A stretch of DNA of 64,000 nt from Burkholderia sp. WP9 (GTDB taxonomy: Bacteria; Pseudomonadota; Gammaproteobacteria; Burkholderiales; Burkholderiaceae). Positions 28,474 to 37,673 of the stretch are shown here, in pieces. The notes under the pieces are model-generated. The model saw only the letters and a program-made list of their open reading frames with translations, was not told where the DNA came from and did not search any database. Both the position numbers and the translations under genes were made by a program. How positions within the stretch are numbered: position 1 is the first letter of the stretch; each line of letters starts with the position of its first letter. Where the stretch lies: positions 1,612,001 to 1,676,000 of the forward strand of contig NZ_FNTG01000001.1 of assembly GCF_900104795.1 (NCBI RefSeq), written 5' to 3'.

Positions 28474-28503
28474 GCGCTTGCCGCGGGGTTTCGCGGCAAG
28501 CGC
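28474..28503. other. Perfect 12-bp hairpin downstream of thrC
   Basis: GCGCTTGCCGCG and CGCGGCAAGCGC pair around GGGTTT in the thrC-moeA gap. There is no T-run on the minus strand, so it is a terminator-like stem of uncertain function. Confidence 0.5.
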
Positions 28504-28621
28504 CTTTGACATGCGGCGCATGAAGCGCGCCGACAGACTGGGCGCGCCCCAGGCGGTGTGGCGCGTCACGGCAATGGCGGCTGACTTATGCGCTGAATCA
28601 TGCGCCGCCTGATGTGCCAAC

Positions 28622-30073
28622 TTACGCGCCTACCTTCGCGACGATAAAGTCCTTCACGCGCTGCGCGTCCGCCGGCAGTACTTCGAAACGCTGCGGCAGC
28701 GATTCGAGGCCCGAGAACGCCGCGGGCCGCTCCGGTTCGCGCAGCAGCGCTTCGCGAATCGTCTCGCCGAATTTGATCGGTTGCGCCGTCTCCAGCACGA
28801 TCATTGGAATGCCCGGCTGCAAATGCTCGCGCGCGACCTTCAGGCCGTCGGCGGTGTGCGTGTCGATCATCGTGTCGTAACGCTCGAACACGTCGCGGAT
28901 TGTCTCCACGCGCGATTCGTGGCTGCTGCGGCCCGACACGAAACCGAACTCCTGCACGCGCGCAAAGTCGCCGCTCGCGGCGAGGTCGAAGCCGCCCTTC
29001 TCTTCGACGTCACGGAACAATTGCAGCACGCGCGCCGGATCGCGGCCAAGCAGATCGAACACGAAACGCTCGAAGTTCGAAGCCTTGGAAATATCCATGC
29101 TCGGGCTGCTGGTGTGATACGTCTCGGCCGCCTTGCGCACGCGGTAAATACCGGTGCGGAAGAACTCGTCGAGCACGTCGTTTTCGTTCGTCGCCACGAC
29201 CAGCTTCTCGATCGGCAAACCCATCATGCGCGCGATGTGACCCGCGCACACGTTGCCGAAGTTGCCCGACGGCACTGTGAACGACACCCGCTCGTCGTTC
29301 GACTTCGTGGCCGCGAAGTAGCCCTTGAAGTAGTACACGACCTGCGCAACCACGCGCGCCCAGTTGATCGAGTTGACCGTGCCGATCTTGTACTTCGCCT
29401 TGAACGCGTGATCGTTCGAGACGGCCTTGACGATGTCCTGAGCGTCGTCGAACACGCCTTCCACCGCGATGTTGAAGATGTTCGGGTCCTGCAGGCTGTA
29501 CATCTGCGCGGTCTGGAACGCGCTCATTTTCTTGTGCGGCGACAGCATGAACACGCTGATGCCCTTCTTGCCGCGCATCGCGTATTCCGCGGCGCTGCCG
29601 GTGTCGCCCGACGTCGCGCCCAGAATGTTCAGCGTCTGGCCGTGTTTGGCGAGCGCGTATTCGAACAGGTTGCCGATCAACTGCATGGCCATGTCCTTGA
29701 ACGCGAGCGTTGGCCCGTTCGACAGTTCCAGCAATGACAGCGGCGCGCCCTCTTCAACGCCCAGCACCTTCAACGGCGTGATCTGCGCGGCGCTTTCGTC
29801 GTCGCGCACGTTGCAGTACGTTGCCGCCGTGTAGGTCTTGCGCGTGAGCGCACGCAGGTCTTCGGCGGGAATGTCGTCGATGAATTTGGACAGGATCTCG
29901 AAGGCGAGATCCGCGTACGGCAGCGTGCGCCAGCGCGTCAGTTCGTCAGTGGTGACGCGCGGATATTCGGCGGGCAGATACAGGCCGCCGTCTTTGGCGA
30001 GACCGCCCAGCAGGATGTCAGCAAAGGAGTGGTGCTCGCCGGCGCCGGCGCCGCGGGTGGACAGGTAGTTCAT
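28622..30073 (-). CDS. thrC: Threonine synthase
   Basis: 483-aa threonine synthase of the longer (E. coli/yeast-like) class. MNYLSTRGAGAGEHHSFADILLGGLAKDGGLYLP is the typical start; the PLP lysine is in LLELSNGPTLAFKDMAMQL; phosphate-cofactor contacts are seen in LGATSGDTGSAAEYAMRGK. It converts O-phospho-L-homoserine to threonine. It begins 8 nt after hom, so hom-thrC is one operon, with alaA upstream. Confidence 0.97.
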   Translation of the reverse strand: MNYLSTRGAGAGEHHSFADILLGGLAKDGGLYLPAEYPRVTTDELTRWRTLPYADLAFEILSKFIDDIPAEDLRALTRKTYTAATYCNVRDDESAAQITPLKVLGVEEGAPLSLLELSNGPTLAFKDMAMQLIGNLFEYALAKHGQTLNILGATSGDTGSAAEYAMRGKKGISVFMLSPHKKMSAFQTAQMYSLQDPNIFNIAVEGVFDDAQDIVKAVSNDHAFKAKYKIGTVNSINWARVVAQVVYYFKGYFAATKSNDERVSFTVPSGNFGNVCAGHIARMMGLPIEKLVVATNENDVLDEFFRTGIYRVRKAAETYHTSSPSMDISKASNFERFVFDLLGRDPARVLQLFRDVEEKGGFDLAASGDFARVQEFGFVSGRSSHESRVETIRDVFERYDTMIDTHTADGLKVAREHLQPGIPMIVLETAQPIKFGETIREALLREPERPAAFSGLESLPQRFEVLPADAQRVKDFIVAKVGA

Positions 30074-30081
30074 AGTTCGGC

Positions 30082-31413
30082 CTAGTTCAGCGCTTCCATG
30101 CGCAGCTTCGTGACTTGCGAGACAACGGTCTTCAGCGCTTCGATCGTTTTGATCGCGGCGTTGACGTGCTTTTCGACCGTTTCGTGCGTGATCAGGATGA
30201 TGTCGGTTTCGCCCTTGCCGTTCGCGTCGACCTGCTCCGATTCCTTCTGCAGCAGCGCGTCGATGGAAATGCCGGTGTCGGCCAGAATGCGCGTGATGTC
30301 GGCCAGCACGCCGGTCACGTCCGCCACCCGCAGACGCAGGTAGTAGCCGCTCGTGACTTCGTCGATCGGCAGGATCGGGGTGCTCGACAGGCTGTCCGGC
30401 TGGAACGCCAGATGCGGCACGCGATGCTCCGGGTCGGCCGTGTGCAGACGCGTCACGTCGACCAGATCGGCCACCACCGCGGAAGCCGTCGGCTCGGCGC
30501 CCGCGCCCTTGCCGTAGTAAAGCGTGGTGCCGACCGCGTCGCCATGCACGACGACCGCGTTCATCGCGCCTTCCACGTTCGCCAGCAGGCGCTTTTCCGG
30601 AATCAGCGTGGGATGCACGCGCAATTCGATGCCCTTGTCGGTGCGGCGCGTGATACCGAGCAGCTTGATGCGGTAGCCGAGTTCCTCGGCATATTTGATG
30701 TCGATCGCCGCGAGCTTGCTGATGCCTTCGACGTAAGCCTTGTCGAACTGCACCGGCACGCCGAACGCGATCGCGCTCATGATGGTCGCCTTGTGCGCGG
30801 CGTCCACGCCTTCGATGTCGAAGGTCGGGTCGGCTTCGGCGTAGCCGAGTTCCTGCGCGGCTTTCAGCGCGGTTGCGAAGTCGAGCCCGCGGTCGCGCAT
30901 TTCCGAAAGAATGTAATTCGTGGTGCCGTTGATGATGCCCGCGATGTACTGGATTCGGTTGGCCGTCAGACCTTCGCGCAGCGCCTTGATGATCGGAATG
31001 CCGCCCGCCACCGCCGCCTCGAACGACACCATCACGCCGTTGGCGCGCGCCGCCTCGAAAATCTCCGTGCCGTGCACGGCCAGCAGCGCCTTGTTGGCGG
31101 TTACCACGTGCTTGCGGTTCTTGATTGCGCGCAGAACGAGGTCGCGCGCCACGCCCGTGCCGCCGATCATCTCGGCCACGATATCGATCGAGGGGTCGTC
31201 GACCACCGCGTTGAAGTCATCGGTCAGCGCCACCGTGCCGGCCTCGGTGCCGAGCGCGGCTGTCGCCTTGGCGGGATTGCGCACGGCAATGCGCGCGATC
31301 TCGATGCCGCGGCCCGCGCGGCGTTTGATTTCTTCCTGATTGCGACGCAGTACCGTGAAGGTGCCGCTGCCTACCGTGCCGAAGCCCAGCAGTCCAACTT
31401 TGATCGGTTCCAT
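30082..31413 (-). CDS. hom: Homoserine dehydrogenase
   Basis: 443-aa enzyme: NAD(P)-binding Rossmann MEPIKVGLLGFGTVGSGTFTVL, catalytic region AAVAGGIPIIKALREGLTANRIQYIAGIINGTTNYILSEM, and the conserved TFDIEGVDAAHKATIMSAIAFG. A C-terminal ACT domain (YYLRLRVADVTGVLADITRILADTGISIDALLQKE, from about residue 355) suggests allosteric control, by threonine in relatives. It is monofunctional, with no aspartokinase domain. I start at ATG 31413; an in-frame GTG further upstream is not supported. Confidence 0.97.
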   Translation of the reverse strand: MEPIKVGLLGFGTVGSGTFTVLRRNQEEIKRRAGRGIEIARIAVRNPAKATAALGTEAGTVALTDDFNAVVDDPSIDIVAEMIGGTGVARDLVLRAIKNRKHVVTANKALLAVHGTEIFEAARANGVMVSFEAAVAGGIPIIKALREGLTANRIQYIAGIINGTTNYILSEMRDRGLDFATALKAAQELGYAEADPTFDIEGVDAAHKATIMSAIAFGVPVQFDKAYVEGISKLAAIDIKYAEELGYRIKLLGITRRTDKGIELRVHPTLIPEKRLLANVEGAMNAVVVHGDAVGTTLYYGKGAGAEPTASAVVADLVDVTRLHTADPEHRVPHLAFQPDSLSSTPILPIDEVTSGYYLRLRVADVTGVLADITRILADTGISIDALLQKESEQVDANGKGETDIILITHETVEKHVNAAIKTIEALKTVVSQVTKLRMEALN

Positions 31414-31551
31414 GCAGCGTGTGTTTTCGAGTAGGTGATTAAAAATAAACGGGTCGCGGGTCTGGCGCGTTCCGCACGGCGCGGCGTCAGCCCGCATTGC
31501 CTGTGAGCGCGCCGCGCGTTGCGCCCTAGCGCCCTAGCGCCGTATTGTGCG

Positions 31552-32793
31552 CTAGGCCGTGTGACGTTTGCGGTAACCGTCGAGGAAACGCGCGATCCGG
31601 TTGATCGAATCCGCGAGGTCGTCCACGTTCGGCAGGAACACCACGCGGAAGTGATCCGGCGTTTTCCAGTTGAAGCCGGTGCCCTGCACGAGCAGCACGC
31701 GCTCTTCCAGCAAAAGGTCGAGGATGAACTGCTGGTCGTCCTGGATCGGATAGATCTTCGGGTCCAGCCGCGGGAACATGTACAGCGCCGCTTCGGGCTT
31801 CACGCAACTCACGCCGGGGATCGCCGTCAACATGTCATACGCGAGTTCGCGCTGTTTGTACAGGCGCCCGGTCGGCACGATCAGGTCGTTGATGCTCTGG
31901 TAGCCGCCGAGAGCGGTCTGGATCGCGTACTGGCCCGGCACGTTCGGGCACAAACGCATGGAAGCCAGAATGCCGAGCCCTTCGAAGTAGTCTTTCGCGT
32001 GGCGGCGGTTCTCGCCGGCGGTCAGGCCCGAAATGAACATCCAGCCGGCGCGATAACCGCACGACCGGTAGCTCTTCGACAGGCTGTTGAACGTGACCGT
32101 GAGCACGTCTTCGGAGAGCGCCGCCATCGACGTGTGCTTCTTGCCGTCGTAGACGATCTTGTCGTAGACCTCGTCGGCGAAGATCACGAGGCCGTGCTGG
32201 CGGGCGATCTCGATCAGGCCGAGCAGCAGTTCGTCCGAATACAGCGCGCCGGTCGGGTTGTTCGGGTTGATGACCACGAGCGCGCGCGTATTCGGCGTGA
32301 TTTTCGCGCGAATGTCGTCGAGGTCGGGCATCCAGCTATTCGATTCGTCGCAGATGTAGTGCACCGGCGTGCCGCCCGACAGGCTCACGCCGGCGGTCCA
32401 CAGCGGATAGTCCGGCGCGGGCAGCAGCACCTCGTCGCCATCGTTCAGGAGGCCCTGAAGCGCCATCACGATCAGCTCGGACGCGCCGTTGCCGATATAG
32501 ATGTCGTCCAGCTCGACCCCGTGCACGCCCTTTTGCTGCGTGTAATGCATGATCGCCTTGCGCGCGGCGAACACGCCCTTGGAATCGGAATAACCCGACG
32601 AACCCGGCAGGTTCAGGATCATGTCCTGAATGATTTCGTCCGGCGCGTCGAAACCGAACGGCGCGAGATTGCCGATGTTCAGCTTGATGATGCGGTGGCC
32701 CTCTTCTTCGAGCCGCTTCGCATGTTCGAGGACGGGCCCGCGAATGTCGTAGCAGACATTCAACAACTTGTTGGATTTGAGTATCGGTTTCAC
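31552..32793 (-). CDS. alaA: Alanine/aspartate-type aminotransferase (AlaA-like)
   Basis: 413-aa fold-type I PLP aminotransferase: DIRGPVLEHAKRLEEEGHRIIKLNIGNLAPFGF, VVINPNNPTGALYS, FADEVYDKIVYDG, and the PLP lysine in SLSKSYRSCGYRAGWM. The start and DIRGPV are close to E. coli AlaA (glutamate-pyruvate aminotransferase). I use the GTG at 32793 (MKPILKSNKLLNVCYDIRG) with GGATGAAG about 10 nt upstream; homologues start there. It is upstream of hom-thrC on the same strand with a 138-nt gap, so co-transcription is possible. Confidence 0.9.
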   Translation of the reverse strand: MKPILKSNKLLNVCYDIRGPVLEHAKRLEEEGHRIIKLNIGNLAPFGFDAPDEIIQDMILNLPGSSGYSDSKGVFAARKAIMHYTQQKGVHGVELDDIYIGNGASELIVMALQGLLNDGDEVLLPAPDYPLWTAGVSLSGGTPVHYICDESNSWMPDLDDIRAKITPNTRALVVINPNNPTGALYSDELLLGLIEIARQHGLVIFADEVYDKIVYDGKKHTSMAALSEDVLTVTFNSLSKSYRSCGYRAGWMFISGLTAGENRRHAKDYFEGLGILASMRLCPNVPGQYAIQTALGGYQSINDLIVPTGRLYKQRELAYDMLTAIPGVSCVKPEAALYMFPRLDPKIYPIQDDQQFILDLLLEERVLLVQGTGFNWKTPDHFRVVFLPNVDDLADSINRIARFLDGYRKRHTA

Positions 32794-32935
32794 GGCGGGC
32801 ACTTCATCCTGGTTGATGGCTTGGGCAAACCGGCGCGCGCAAACAGCAAAATGGGCCGGGCGGGTTCGCCGATAGGGGGAATTCGGGCGCGGCACGACCG
32901 GCGACGGCAAGCGGCGACCGGCGTCACGCGAATCG

Positions 32936-32971
32936 GGCCGAGTCTCAGGCCGAGTCTCAGGCCGAATCTCA
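32936..32971. repeat. Three 12-bp tandem repeats upstream of alaA
   Basis: GGCCGAGTCTCA occurs twice and GGCCGAATCTCA once, back to back. They lie in the 570-bp divergent intergenic region (32794-33363) between alaA and the DUF498 gene, in which I see no gene of its own. Confidence 0.75.
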
Positions 32972-33189
32972 GCGCCGGTTCGTCTAGCCGTCGTCGCGTG
33001 GAGCTATCGTCGAGCCCTTGCGCAGGCCGCTTCGCGAGCCCTTCTCGCGTTGACGCACGCAGACAGAACCGACGAACAGCGGCCGAAAGCGGGTAAAACC
33101 AAGGCGGGTAGCCGGTGGGCCGCACCCGCCGACTCAGCGCGGCTTGTGGCGGCATATGAGCGAGGGGCGCCGCAAGGCGGCTAAAAAGT

Positions 33190-33195
33190 TATAAT
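33190..33195 (+). promoter_or_regulatory. Consensus -10 box upstream of the DUF498 gene
   Basis: A perfect TATAAT (in AGTTATAATTT), rare in this GC-rich DNA, 168 nt before the TTG start. The -35 region is poor. A small hairpin GCCGC-AA-GGCGGC lies just upstream. Confidence 0.45.
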
Positions 33196-33331
33196 TTAGC
33201 GGATTTTGGCCGACTTCCGCAATGCACCAACCGCATCGGCAAGCCTTTTCGGCCGCTTCTGCCCCATTCGCGTGCCCCATTCGCGTCGAATCGCCCCGCC
33301 TGGGCCCCGCCCGGTCAGGCCGTCAACACGC

Positions 33332-33367
33332 ATGATGTCTCACGACGACTTCGGAAAACCAATTTGA
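33332..33367 (+). CDS. Possible 11-codon leader ORF overlapping the DUF498 start
   Basis: ATG at 33332 reads MMSHDDFGKPI and stops at TGA 33365-33367, overlapping the TTG start codon at 33364 (TTGA). The geometry would permit translational coupling to the non-ATG start. There is no homology or ribosome-binding evidence beyond position, so this may be chance. Confidence 0.25.
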   Translation: MMSHDDFGKPI

Positions 33368-33738
33368 AATTACATCAGGATTCGAGCGGCGCCCTCAACA
33401 CCGTCACCGGCTACGGCGCCGACTATGTCGAAATCAATCTGGTGCGCCATTCGGGCAGCCTTCTCGTGCTGCCGGACGCACCGGTCATCCCTTGGCCCGT
33501 TTCCTCTTTCGAGCAGTTGAGCGCCGAGCACTTCGCCATGCTGGTCGACTCCGCGCCGGAAGTGGTCGTGTTCGGCAGCGGCGAGCGGCTGCGCTTTCCG
33601 CATCCGCGCCTGACAGCCGCGCTGACGGCGAGGCGCATCGGCGTCGAAACGATGGACTTCAAGGCCGCCTGCCGCACCTACAACATTCTGATGGCCGAGG
33701 GCCGCAAGGTCGCGGCCGCGTTGCTGATCGAAGCCTGA
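33364..33738 (+). CDS. Mth938-like (DUF498) domain protein
   Basis: 124-aa DUF498/Mth938-like protein: GYGADYVEINLVRHSGSLLVLPDAPVIPWPVSSFEQLSAEHFAMLV, APEVVVFGSGERLRFPHPRLTAALTARRIGVETMDFKAACRTYNILMAEGRKVAAALLI. The eukaryotic relative NDUFAF3 helps assemble respiratory complex I; the bacterial role is not established. No ATG is available in frame near the conserved start, so a TTG at 33364 (MKLHQDSSGA) is used. Confidence 0.85.
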   Translation: MKLHQDSSGALNTVTGYGADYVEINLVRHSGSLLVLPDAPVIPWPVSSFEQLSAEHFAMLVDSAPEVVVFGSGERLRFPHPRLTAALTARRIGVETMDFKAACRTYNILMAEGRKVAAALLIEA

Positions 33739-34135
33739 AACCGTGCCGCGAGGCCGCCCGGGAGCAATTCGCCGCAGCCTGCTGCGGACCTTATTCGGGG
33801 CCTCGCGGCGTCGGCGCTGACTGCACGCCCTGGCCGCGTCAGGGGCGATAACGTACACTGCGCGCCATCGAACGAAGGCAGCACCGACAGCCTGAGCGCG
33901 ACCGCGCGTCGCGTCAGCGCCCCGTCGACGGAAGCTGAAGAAGCCACCGCTGTCGAAGTTTGCTGCGGTTGGAAGCAACTCGAACGCCGCGTCGGGAGTC
34001 TGATGCACGCGCCCGGAAGACGGGCGCCCGCAGAGCGCGGGTCGCTTCGCTGATGGCCGCGCCGCATGGCCGGTCGCCATTTCCGAACAACATCGCTTCG
34101 CCGCCTGTGCGGCGTCGCCATAAAGGTTGAAATCC
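33739..34135. other. Intergenic region upstream of the arn operon
   Basis: About 400 bp with small GC-rich inverted repeats (for example GCAGCCTGCTGC near 33776). I see no gene and no clear sigma-70 or PmrA-type direct repeat (CTTAA). It should hold the promoter of arnT. Confidence 0.35.
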
Positions 34136-35875
34136 ATGAACGATACGCCGACGAGGCTACCGCTCAACCGCACCACGGTTCTGCTGCTGGTGCTGGCCCT
34201 CGCCGTGATCTGGTTCGTGCCGCTCGGCTGGCGCCACCTGCTGCCGAGCGACGAAGGCCGCTACGCCGAGATGGCGCGCGAGATGTTCGTCACCGGCGAC
34301 TGGATCACGCCGCGCTACAACGGCTACAAGTATTTCGAAAAGCCGCCGCTGCAGACCTGGGCGAACGCGCTCACGTTCGCGTGGTTCGGCATCGGCGAAT
34401 GGCAGGCGCGGCTCTATACCGCACTGACGGGCTTTGCCGGCGTGCTGCTGGTGGGCTTCACCGGCCAGCGCGTGTTCAACACGGCAACCGGCGTGTTCGC
34501 CGCGATCGTGCTGGCGACCTCGCCGTACTGGAACCTGATGGGCCACTTCAACACGCTCGACATGGGCCTGTCGTTCTGGATGGAATTGACGCTGTGCGCG
34601 CTGCTGCTCGCGCAGCGCCCCAACCTCCCGAGCGGCTGCGTGCGCGGCTGGATGTGGGTGTGCTGGGGCTCGATGGCGCTGGCGGTGCTGTCCAAGGGAC
34701 TCGTCGGCGTGATCCTGCCGGGCGCCGTGCTGGTGCTCTATACGCTGATCGCGCGCGACTGGGCGGTGTGGAAGCGTCTGCATCTGATCGGCGGGCTGAT
34801 CGTCTTTTTCGCGATCGTCACGCCGTGGTTCGTGCTGGTGCAGCAGCGCAACCCGGAATTCCTGAACTTCTTCTTCATCGTTCAGCAGTTCAAGCGCTAT
34901 CTGACGCCTGAGCAGAACCGTCCGGGACCGTTCTACTACTTCGTGCCGGTGCTGCTGGTGGGTTTCCTGCCGTGGCTTTCGGTGACGCTGCAAAGCGTGC
35001 GCCACGCATGGCGCCTGCCGCGCCAGCCGAACGGCTTCGCGCCGGTCACGCTGATGCTGACGTGGACCGTCTTCATCTTCCTGTTCTTCAGCGCGTCGCA
35101 TTCGAAGCTGCTCTCCTACACGCTGCCCATCGCGCCGCCGATCGCGCTTCTGATCGGCATGTATCTGCCGCTCGTCACGCGCGACCAGTTGCGCCGTCAT
35201 CTGGCCGGCTATGCGCTCTTTCTCGTCGTGGCCGCGTTTGCCGCAATGTTCCTGCCGCGCTTTGGCAGCGCCCGCAATCCGGCCGAACTGTATGCCGAGT
35301 ACCGCACGTGGGTGCTGGCGGCGCTCGGCGTCGCCTTTGCGCTGACGCTCGCGGCGCTGTGGCTGAACCGCCGCGGCCGGGCCGGCAGCCTCGGCGCGAT
35401 CGCCACCTTCGGCGCGGCGTGGCTGCTGCTCGGCACGATTGCCGGCACGGGTCACGACGTGTTCGGCCGCCTGAGCTCCGGCGCGCCGCTCGCGCCGGCC
35501 ATCAAGGCCGAGATCTCGAAGCTGCCGGCCGACACGCCGTTCTACTCGGTGGGCGTACTCGACCACACGCTGCCGTTCTACGTCGACCACACGATGATCA
35601 TGGTCGAGCATGCGGACGAACTGGCGTTCGGCGTGTCCGTCGAACCGCAGAAATGGATTCCGTCGGTCGACGCCTGGGTCGAACGCTGGAAGGCCGACCG
35701 CTACGCGCTCGCGCTGATTCCGCCGCCGACCTACGACCGGCTTCTCAAGGAAGGCCTGCCGATGCGGGTGATCGCCCGCGACTCGCGCCGCGTGGTGGTG
35801 GAAAAGCCGCTCGCGTCCGACGCGCCGGCAGCTGACGCACCCGCATCCGTGCCAGTGGAAAAAGCACAACAATGA
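34136..35875 (+). CDS. arnT: Lipid A 4-amino-4-deoxy-L-arabinose transferase ArnT
   Basis: 579-aa GT-C membrane glycosyltransferase. The acidic periplasmic loop is LLPSDEGRYAEMAREMFVTGDWITPRYNGYKYFEKPPLQTW, a hallmark of ArnT. About twelve membrane segments follow, then a C-terminal periplasmic domain from about residue 440. It moves L-Ara4N from undecaprenyl phosphate to lipid A on the periplasmic face, lowering negative charge and conferring polymyxin resistance. The start is ATG 34136 with AAAGG 9 nt ahead; TTG 34127 is possible. It leads the arn cluster, unlike the E. coli order where arnT is in the middle. Confidence 0.88.
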   Translation: MNDTPTRLPLNRTTVLLLVLALAVIWFVPLGWRHLLPSDEGRYAEMAREMFVTGDWITPRYNGYKYFEKPPLQTWANALTFAWFGIGEWQARLYTALTGFAGVLLVGFTGQRVFNTATGVFAAIVLATSPYWNLMGHFNTLDMGLSFWMELTLCALLLAQRPNLPSGCVRGWMWVCWGSMALAVLSKGLVGVILPGAVLVLYTLIARDWAVWKRLHLIGGLIVFFAIVTPWFVLVQQRNPEFLNFFFIVQQFKRYLTPEQNRPGPFYYFVPVLLVGFLPWLSVTLQSVRHAWRLPRQPNGFAPVTLMLTWTVFIFLFFSASHSKLLSYTLPIAPPIALLIGMYLPLVTRDQLRRHLAGYALFLVVAAFAAMFLPRFGSARNPAELYAEYRTWVLAALGVAFALTLAALWLNRRGRAGSLGAIATFGAAWLLLGTIAGTGHDVFGRLSSGAPLAPAIKAEISKLPADTPFYSVGVLDHTLPFYVDHTMIMVEHADELAFGVSVEPQKWIPSVDAWVERWKADRYALALIPPPTYDRLLKEGLPMRVIARDSRRVVVEKPLASDAPAADAPASVPVEKAQQ

Positions 35876-35900
35876 CCCCATATCAGGATCTGCCCGTTCG

Positions 35901-36272
35901 ATGAACCCGATTTCCCTCTTTTGCATTCTTGCCGGCGTCACGTTGAACGCCGGTGCGCAGTTGCTGCTCAAAGCCGGTACGAATGCCGTTGGACACTTCG
36001 AATTCACCCGTGCGAACATCCTGCCCATTGCCTTTCGCATCGCAACCCAGCCGCCGATCATCGGCGGGCTGGCCTGTTATGTGATCAGCGTGGCCGTGTG
36101 GATCGTCGGGCTGTCGCGGGTGGACGTATCGATCGCCTATCCGATGCTCTCGCTCGGCTACGTCGTCAATGCGTTCGCGGCGTGGTATCTGTTCGGCGAA
36201 GTGCTGTCGGTACAGAAGCTGATTGGCATCGGCATCATCCTGATCGGCGTGCTGGTGTTGGCTCGCAGCTAG
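35901..36272 (+). CDS. Small EamA/SMR-like membrane protein, ArnE/ArnF-like flippase subunit
   Basis: 123-aa, four-helix protein: ISLFCILAGVTLNAGAQLLLKAGTNAVG, then IIGGLACYVISVAVWIVGLSRVDVSIAYPMLSLGYVVNAFAAWYLFGEVLSVQKLIGIGIILIGVLVLA. This matches ArnE/ArnF, which flip undecaprenyl-phosphate-Ara4N across the inner membrane. E. coli uses two paralogues; only one is present here, so it may work as a homodimer or pair with a gene elsewhere. It lies 25 nt after arnT and 243 nt before arnB. Confidence 0.8.
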   Translation: MNPISLFCILAGVTLNAGAQLLLKAGTNAVGHFEFTRANILPIAFRIATQPPIIGGLACYVISVAVWIVGLSRVDVSIAYPMLSLGYVVNAFAAWYLFGEVLSVQKLIGIGIILIGVLVLARS

Positions 36273-36515
36273 TCACCACGGCCCGCCGCGGCGTGCCGGT
36301 CACAATCTATTGTTGTTTATTGCCGGGCCGCCTGTGCGTATGAAGGCGGCAAAGATACCGTAAGCGGTCGTTCCGGCCGGCTAAGCAATATGTAAGGTTG
36401 ATCCTGGTATGCTGCCCGGTTGCACCCTTTTTAGCCGCGACCCAGGTTGCGCACACTATGTGGTTTAGTTCGCGCCCTTCGGGGTTGCGCCCCCTTTCAA
36501 TCGAGCGAAGCATTC

Positions 36516-37667
36516 ATGAGCCAGTCAACACTCCCGTTTCTGCCCTTTGTCAAACCCGAGATCGATGAGGAAACGATTCAGGGCGTCGCCGAGGTGCTGC
36601 GCTCCGGCTGGATCACCACCGGCCCGCAAAACCAGAAATTCGAAGCGGCGCTCTCCGAATTCTGCGGCGGCCGGCCGGTGCGCACGTTCAATTCCGGCAC
36701 GGCGACGCTGGAAATCGGCCTGCGCATCGCCGGCGTGGGCGAAGGCGACGAGGTCATCACGACGCCGGCCTCGTGGGTCTCCACCAGCAACGTGATCTAT
36801 GAAGTCGGCGCGACGCCGGTGTTTGCCGACATCGACCCGGTCACCCGCAACATCGACCTCGATCTGCTCGAAAAAGCCATCACGCCGCGCACCAAGGCGC
36901 TGATTCCGGTGTACCTGTCGGGCCTGCCGGTCGACATGGACCGTCTCTATGCAATCGCCCGCGCCCACAAGCTGCGCGTGATCGAAGACGCCGCGCAGGC
37001 GTTCGGCTCGACCTGGAACGGTGAGCGCATCGGCAAGCTGGGCGACATGGTCTCGTTCAGCTTCCATGCGAACAAGAACCTGACCTCGATCGAAGGCGGC
37101 GCGCTCGTGCTGAACAACGAGGAAGAAGCCATCCTTGCTCAGAAATACCGCTTGCAAGGCATCACGCGCACCGGCTTCGACGGCATGGACTGCGACGTGC
37201 TGGGCGGCAAGTACAACCTGACGGACGTCGCCGCGCGCGTCGGCCTCGGCCAGTTGCCGCATCTGGAGCGTTTCCTTGCGCAGCGCAAGAAGCTCGTGCG
37301 CGCGTATTTCGCGGGTCTGGAGGGCGGCGCGGCGAAGAAACTCGGGCTCGGCCTGCCGTTTGCTGACTTTGAAAACAGCAACTGGCACATGTTCCAGGTC
37401 ACGCTGCCGCTCGAGAAGCTCTCGATCGACCGTGCCGGTTTCATGGGGCAACTGAAAGAGCGTGGCATCGGTTCGGGAGTGCACTACCCGGCCATCCACC
37501 TGTTCTCGCTGTACCGCGCGCATGGCTTCAAGGAAGGCATGTTCCCGCATGCGGAGCGCTTCGGCGCGACCAACGTCACACTGCCGCTGTTCACGCTGAT
37601 GAACGAAGGCGACGTGGAGCGCGTGTGCCGCGCGGTCAATGAAATTTGCGAACAATACGGAAAATAA
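36516..37667 (+). CDS. arnB: UDP-4-amino-4-deoxy-L-arabinose-oxoglutarate aminotransferase
   Basis: 383-aa DegT/DnrJ/EryC1/StrS-family PLP aminotransferase: FVKPEIDEETIQGVAEVLRSGWITTGPQ is its typical N terminus; VIEDAAQAFGSTWNGERIG and the PLP lysine in MVSFSFHANKNLTSIEGGAL follow. It aminates UDP-L-4-keto-arabinose. I use the ATG at 36516 (MSQSTLPFLPF) rather than upstream in-frame starts lacking homology. arnC follows after 6 nt. Confidence 0.92.
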   Translation: MSQSTLPFLPFVKPEIDEETIQGVAEVLRSGWITTGPQNQKFEAALSEFCGGRPVRTFNSGTATLEIGLRIAGVGEGDEVITTPASWVSTSNVIYEVGATPVFADIDPVTRNIDLDLLEKAITPRTKALIPVYLSGLPVDMDRLYAIARAHKLRVIEDAAQAFGSTWNGERIGKLGDMVSFSFHANKNLTSIEGGALVLNNEEEAILAQKYRLQGITRTGFDGMDCDVLGGKYNLTDVAARVGLGQLPHLERFLAQRKKLVRAYFAGLEGGAAKKLGLGLPFADFENSNWHMFQVTLPLEKLSIDRAGFMGQLKERGIGSGVHYPAIHLFSLYRAHGFKEGMFPHAERFGATNVTLPLFTLMNEGDVERVCRAVNEICEQYGK

Positions 37668-37673
37668 GCGGAA

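Noticed and set aside
33739..34135. PmrA/PhoP box upstream of arnT
   Set aside because: No CTTAA-N-CTTAA or (T/G)GTTTA direct repeat is visible, so I do not annotate two-component control.
34157..36061. 634-codon open frame on the minus strand opposite arnT
   Set aside because: Antisense to arnT, whose DEGRYAEM loop is clear. The opposite frame is Arg/His-rich with no motif.
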